Assembly (NCBI GenBank): GCA_009733575.1
Contig: ML769526.1
Location: 68,939-132,938 of the forward strand
DNA: 64,000 nt
Source of the DNA: Gymnopus androsaceus JB14
Taxonomy: Eukaryota > Basidiomycota > Agaricomycetes > Agaricales > Omphalotaceae
Direction of reading: 5' to 3'
Shown piece by piece: positions 58,942 to 64,000 of the stretch. Made by a program: the position numbers and the translations under genes. Below the pieces are notes generated by a model, which did no database searches, had not been told where the DNA came from, and saw nothing but the letters and a program-made list of their open reading frames with translations. The first letter of the stretch is position 1, and each line of letters starts with the position of its first letter.

Positions 58942-60000
58942 GATCCAAATCGCCGAATCGGTCCTATCCTCCGAAAACTTGGCACCTATGTACGTCGTCT
59001 GACACCTTCTCGGTTCCACGCGATGGTCCAGACATGAAATTGAGAAAGGTGAGTCTTCTTCCTTCCACTCGACTCTTGCTCGCATCGTCCGGCTTACTTG
59101 TTCGAAGAAAGTCATGCACGTGCACCTCCTGCATTCACCACCTCTTGGGCCTACCCTTTCTTCTCTTCCTAAATTGCATGTGGTGCTGCCGCTCGCCGCT
59201 ACATATTTCGCTGGAACCTGGTTGAATGCACATGAGGTGGCGCAGTGGCGGTCATCCTGGATGCTCGGGGCGTAGAACTTTGGTCCAGAAAATCTGAAGG
59301 AATTTGTGGGAGATAGGTCTTGCGAGACCTTGCCGTACGGCGTAGGCTGTATCTCCGTCTAGTACTTGTAAAGGACAGTCCGCGATTTTCCAAATGGAAT
59401 CTTTGGGTGGTTTTCTATCTTCATATAAACAAGTACTGCATCATTCTTAGTACTCGATAACTTGGCGCTAAACGATAAATACAAAACTGCCGTAGTGAAG
59501 AGAGCTTGAATAACTTTGTAATAACTTCCGGTCGAAATTCAAACAAAGAGTATCTGTAATCTGTTCTAAAAGACTGTCGCTGGCTAGATTCAGGAAGTAT
59601 TTCTGGTTAGATAAAGGAGCTATTGCTGTATCTCCATCTCAATTATTTCCCCAAGCTACGAAAATAATAGCGTTTCCGAGGCTCCGTAAGTACAGCTTTG
59701 ACCTTCAAGCGCGCTTAGTAATGCCCAGGCGCTTGCCAGCCGCCGCCATCAGACCCGCTGGGGACGTTTTCGATTTCCACTATAATATAAGTAGTCACTA
59801 CAAGCGGATTCGATGATGTTCCTTTAAGTGCGTAATTGAATGAATGGAAAGCGTGTCTCTCTTTTTCCTCAGCGGCTTGCATCTCTGTGGAAAGTTATGT
59901 TACAAGCAAGTTACAAGGACCGCTCGGAATATTTCTCTCCAGCCATGTTCTTTGGTAGCGACATGTTTGGATAGTGACAACCATAGAACGTAGCAACGTC
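58942..60000. other. No recognised gene
   Basis: I see no supported coding region. The downstream region of the cytosine deaminase gene lies at the right end. Confidence 0.4.
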
Positions 60001-60684
60001 CTAATCCTCTCCAATATCTTCGTTCCACTCCTGCAAAAACGTAGTCAATCATTGCAGTCTTCCTTGAGAAAAAGCTTGTACCATACCTCGGGCTTTGCAC
60101 GAATGAATTTTGCCATTAGGTCTTTACACTCTTCATCATCCAATACTACCACGTCCACGCTATGAGCTTTCAACAAGTCTTCTCCTCCCTTGAATGTTGT
60201 GTTTTCTCCAATGACAACACGGGGGATCTTGTACAACAGAATCGCACCAGTACACATATTGCAGGGGCTAAACGGTAGATAATCAGTAGAGATCAGTAAA
60301 CTCGACTGTAGATAGTCCTCCACGCGTTTCCATCCGAGCCTGGTGTCAATATTGAGTGAGGATTCTCTCACCTAAGCGTAGTATACTAACAAATCATTAT
60401 AAACATGATGTCAACGCAATATCGGAGTATCTCACAATCGTAGCATCTCGATATACGCTGGCTTTCAATCGTCCTGCATTCTCGAGCGCAGAAATCTCTC
60501 CATGAAGCGTCGCTGATTTTTTCTGTATCCTTTCGTTGTGCCCTATACCCAGAATCGCCCCATCATGCGCGATTAGAGAACATCCAATTGGAATTCCGCC
60601 TTCGGTGAAGCTCTTCCGGGCTTGCTCTAATGCTTTTGTCATCCCAATTAGGTCGATTTTGGCCCAATTGCTAGTGGAGGTCAT
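60001..60684 (-). CDS. FCY1: Cytosine deaminase (FCY1 type)
   Basis: It converts cytosine to uracil in pyrimidine salvage and also accepts 5-fluorocytosine. The start at 60,684 reads MTSTSNWAKIDLIGMTKALE. Motifs: EGGIPIGCSLIAHDG, GHNERIQKKSATLHGEISAL (the zinc-ligand His and catalytic Glu), ENAGRLKASVYRDATI, then YTTLSPCNMCTGAILLYKIP (the two zinc-ligand Cys), VVIGENTTFKGGEDLL and a C-terminus EWNEDIGED like that of yeast Fcy1. Between ATI and SPC the sequence YTTL(S) comes from a 14-base micro-exon at 60,372-60,385, flanked by GTGAGA donors and CTTAG- or TTAG-type acceptors. The length, about 155 residues, is close to the family norm. Confidence 0.9.
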
Positions 60685-60952
60685 GATGGTCAGAAAACAA
60701 GCGCGCAGATGATCACGACCTTCCGAGAATTGTTTCTCACACATTTGAATTAATCGAAGTAGTACAGGACGTATGTATAGCCACTATCCTTTGCTCGGAC
60801 TCAAGATTGATTGAGCATTCGACACCAAAACAACTTTCAATAATGAGCTCTCCGTGTCTCTCTTCCATCCAGGTTTTCGTATAGGCTTGGGTTTGGGACC
60901 CGGAGCATGACTAGGGAGAAGAAGCAGCGGAACGTGGATAGGTTGGAAGCCC

Positions 60953-61333
60953 TCAGCCATAACGGTATTGATCCTCATATACAGTGGGGCTTCCGGGAAA
61001 AACTATGTAGACATTTAGTTTGTCACTCGGCTCACGAATGAACTCGCTCACTTTCGTTTTGAACTCCTCCCATGCCTTCTGATCAGCAGCAAAAATTTCC
61101 ACTCCTTGCTCATGTTTAACCCCCGCTTCTGCTTCTGCTTCACCCAAATACTCCTCCAAAAAACCAATAAAGGTTGCTAATAGTGCGATCTTCTGGTCTC
61201 CAGTCACACTAGGTTCCAAGTCAGAGAAACTGTAAGCAAGGGAAAACGGATTTACTTACTCGCGGTCTTCACACTCCTCTCGAAAACAAGTGTTTAACCT
61301 AGCTTTCCGCCTCGTAAGAAGCGAGGATGGCAT
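60953..61333 (-). CDS. Small acidic protein of unknown function
   Basis: Starting from MPSSLLTRRKARLNTCFREE at 61,333, a GTAAGT intron (about 61,211-61,261) joins CEDRD to FSDLEPSVTGDQKIALLATF. The rest is helical and acidic (EEYLGEAEAEAGVKHEQGVE; KAWEEFKTKVSEFIREPSDK), ending TVYEDQYRYG at 60,953. The length is about 110 residues. No family is recognised, and no signal peptide or membrane helix is seen. An alternative start further upstream is possible. Confidence 0.45.
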
Positions 61334-61806
61334 CCTGAGTGCTCTGGAAGAGAAAGGTCTCCGCAGCTCCGACAGTCATTGATGCATTCCGTTGTATATT
61401 GTGACACAGGGGAGGAACCTGTCAATGCGACGCATACGACCTGTTGACCGCCGCACAGGCCCCCCCAAAGTCAGGCGGATGTCCTGCAAATGCTGTAAGC
61501 CATATCTCAGGATCTCAAGCTTCACAGACGTAGAGGAGGAGAAGTCACTCATACTCTGCCGTCGCATATCCTTGACGCTGACGTTCAGGACATGATCGAC
61601 GCTTGAAATTTAACAATTACCGTACCTCCGCGGACGGAGGTAAAACATGCACGTACCTGGCCTAAAGCGGTATGTAAGATAGTTTTGACTTGATTGTGCT
61701 CCGAGTGATAATGAGTTGGACAGTGGTTTGCCTACTATGTACAGATCGAGTAAAAAGGTACAGAGGATAGACTCGAAAGTTAAAGTATATCAAGTTAGAA
61801 GCGGCC

Positions 61807-63138
61807 TCATACGAAGTAACTTGCGTCTACCCAGTCCTCCCAATCGCTACCAACAGCGCTAGCAATCGAATATTCTGTCGCCTCACTAGCAGTGAGCTCT
61901 ACTGCCCAGCTTGCGCGCTTTAAAGTAGATGCACCAGCTCCGGTAGTGTTATAGTCGGCATTCAACACAAAATCGATGCTGTCCGCTTCTCCATCCCAAA
62001 GAGACCACAAAGCAGGGTCTGGAGCGACTTCAAGAAAAGTGGACTCGAAAATTACTCTGGATGGAGGTATATTAGTCTTGATTCAGGGCGGAGAAGGAAA
62101 AGAAGACAAACTTGGCAAAGTCTATGCAAGAAATAATCATCTCAGCACTAGTAGACAAAGAAACTACTTTGATCCTTACCAGACCATGGTCTACCGAAAT
62201 AATAGGTCCCTGCAGTTCCAGACGCAGCTCCAGACCCCAGTACGATTGTGTTTTGATGGAAGACGTCTGTTTCACCAGTTCAATATCAACAGAAAGGAGA
62301 GACAAAGTCATTACTTACAACTTCCACTATCATTTGTCTCGCGTCCACTGGCGGTAATACTACCTCCTTCAGCTAGTACTCCAATGGTGTTGCCGCCAAA
62401 GTAAGCCAAACCCTCACGACCAAAAATAAAGTCAACACCGCCCTATCAGAAAAGTCAGTCAAGTTTGGGTATAGCGCAAATCATGCCGCACCTCAATATA
62501 TCCCTTCAAATAAACCTGTGTCCCCTCATTCGCATACAGCGTATCCTGGTATCCATAGAACCCACATGCATAGAGTCCCACCTGGCTTCCGTATTGGCTG
62601 AGTGCGATAGCCTGCACACCAGGACCGAATGTGTTCTTCACGTCGACATTGTACATGCTAAAGTTGTCTTTATGGATTCGGAGGGTACCAGAAGCGCTGT
62701 CCGCAAGAATAACACGTCAAACAATCTGAGTGAATAACAAGGAGTTTGTTTTACTCATCGGAGCCTGCTGTCGCTGCTCCTTCGTTGAAGGATATGATGA
62801 CTTCATTGGATGTGTAAGTAGCTGTATTTGTCGTATAACCGTAGATCTGTGAGAGCAGGTATTAATGAAAGGAGTGCGTAGCAAGCCGTTTCACTGACCG
62901 TCAAGGGCCCCGTACGTGTAATATCAATCTGCTCTGTGTATGTCCCAGGATAGATGAACAGCGACTGAGTAGATGCATCATCCAGAGAATCTAACGCCTG
63001 TGTGATCGTCGCGAATTCTCCCGCAGTAGTTGTTCCGGCTTTTACAATCACAGCTCCAGCTGGAGGAGAGGTTCTCGTGGCTGCAAGGGTAGCCCGTAAT
63101 CCTGCGAACAGTATGCAGATACGGAGGAGGGGAAACAT
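61807..63138 (-). CDS. Pectinesterase (pectin methylesterase, family CE8), secreted
   Basis: It removes methyl esters from pectin outside the cell. The start at 63,138 gives a signal peptide (MFPLLRICILFAGLRATLAA). Then VIVKAGTTTAGEFATITQAL, SLFIYPGTYTEQIDITRTGP and, after introns, YGYTTNTATYTSNEVIISFN, NFSMYNVDVKNTFGPGVQAI, GYQDTLYANEGTQVYLKGYI (catalytic QDTL), GGVDFIFG (catalytic Asp) and TYYFGRPWS (conserved Arg-Pro-Trp), ending at 61,807. Five or six short introns are present. All catalytic boxes are intact. The parallel beta-helix length, about 330 residues, fits CE8. It points to a plant-biomass-feeding lifestyle. Confidence 0.92.
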
Positions 63139-63656
63139 GATCGACCTTTAGGACGCAGAAGATTCTTGAACAAACTGTGGGATGCGGTCAAAAGGTGCAA
63201 CAATTTATACTTGTCGCCCTCTTGGGACCTCAAGTGGACCTCAAGGACCGGCCAGACGTTACGGCCCGTCGAGAAGTCATCGTGTGCTGCAGCGTCTTGT
63301 ATTGAAAGATCAACCCAGGAGAATTGAGATCAGCACAAGCCAGGAAGCCTGGTCACAGTACTACTTTACCTCGGACGGGTCCAATTGAAAGCAAAACATG
63401 ACCTGGATAAATTTCAATTTAAAATATCCTTAAGTTTTAAAATCCAAAGCGCCCCGATAAATAACCAGATATGCGACTAAAGAACCAGAAAGGAAAATCT
63501 GTTAACCTTTAAGTAACAAGGTCCAAAATGTAGGAAATGTCCGATCCAAACGTAATGTACGGCGGCAGCAAACCTAGTTAGCTAGTTAGACTTCCCTCGG
63601 GAACCAATGGAAGGATATTCACCGAGCAACTACAGCCCACTATACCCCTGATATCC

Positions 63657-64000
63657 TAGATGACCGGTACGGCAGCTCCAGTAGCGCTTTCGAGACATGC
63701 ACTCGCAATCGGGCTGCTACTGGGGCCTCCGCCGTCGCTGGACTTGAGATGGCGGTCCCGTTTCCGAAGCATGCATAGGTACAAAAACAAGAGATCAACC
63801 ATCAGCAGATGTACTGGCGTAATTCTCACCTGGTACCCAGCTGCGTACTCGTATCTAAAAAAACACCGCTGAGCCACCGACGTTGACGGCCAAGCGGTGT
63901 CGATTTCGAAGCAACCGCTGAATGCTGAAGAGTTACCAGTAGTGCTAACACTTGCTACTAGTTCATTCAACGATGAATCCAACGTCGCACTAGCGTCCAA
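63657..64000 (-). CDS. Partial gene at right edge, unknown
   Basis: The frame is open from the edge: LDASATLDSSLNELVASVST, then GCFEIDTAWPSTSVAQRCFF and RYEYAAGYQ, where a GTGAGA donor follows. A last short exon after CAAGTCCAG would encode DGGGPSSSPIASACLESATG and end at 63,657. A Ser/Thr-rich, Cys-containing protein is suggested. No family is recognised from this fragment. Confidence 0.4.

Overview
The window looks like a chromosome segment of a mushroom-forming basidiomycete (Agaricomycetes). The genes have many short GT-AG introns of about 50 bases. Typical fungal genes are present: a yeast-type cytosine deaminase, NAP1, a family CE8 pectinesterase with a signal peptide, a TauD-type dioxygenase, F-box and MYND-finger proteins. 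Transposon families common in mushroom genomes are also present.

Region 1, about 1-20,600, is a transposon graveyard. It holds a decayed Ty1/copia pol remnant, decayed multi-exon repeat-family genes, a broken hAT transposase next to a large inverted repeat (arms 1.3-1.4 kb), and a 4.5 kb hAT-like element that itself contains a TA-flanked MITE and a 3.2 kb long-terminal-repeat element. By eye, CpG is very scarce from about 2.6 to 24 kb and normal from about 24.2 kb onwards.

Region 2, about 20,600-31,400, holds F-box and MYND-finger genes in a tandem duplication of about 3 kb. The left MYND copy is dead. It carries CpG-type transitions, a 319-base insertion that behaves as an intron, and a 626-base hAT-like insertion. 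The right copy and the F-box gene at 30,005-31,370 are much better preserved.

Region 3, 31,577-43,275, is the main discovery candidate. It is an 11,699-base transposon with near-identical terminal inverted repeats and a perfect 6-base target duplication (AAGTTG). It encodes three minus-strand proteins: a DDE (rve-type) integrase with a helix-turn-helix, a large protein ending in a TET/JBP-like 2-oxoglutarate/Fe(II) dioxygenase domain, and a large protein with a Cys/His cluster near the start and a J-domain-like HPD segment at the end. A plus-strand degenerate insert lies between the second and third genes. A truncated second copy of the left end sits at 20,306-20,572. If confirmed, this pairs a putative DNA-base-modifying enzyme with an integrase rather than with the KDZ transposase usually discussed for fungal TET/JBP genes.

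Region 4, about 43,300-64,000, is ordinary gene-rich DNA. It holds a non-autonomous hAT-like MITE, NAP1 (plus strand, with an apparent one-base frameshift), and then a run of minus-strand genes: TauD-type dioxygenase, a multi-pass membrane protein, a NAT9-type acetyltransferase, a membrane-anchored GNAT, cytosine deaminase (with a 14-base micro-exon), a small unknown protein, pectinesterase and a partial gene at the right edge. No rRNA, tRNA or CRISPR array was recognised.
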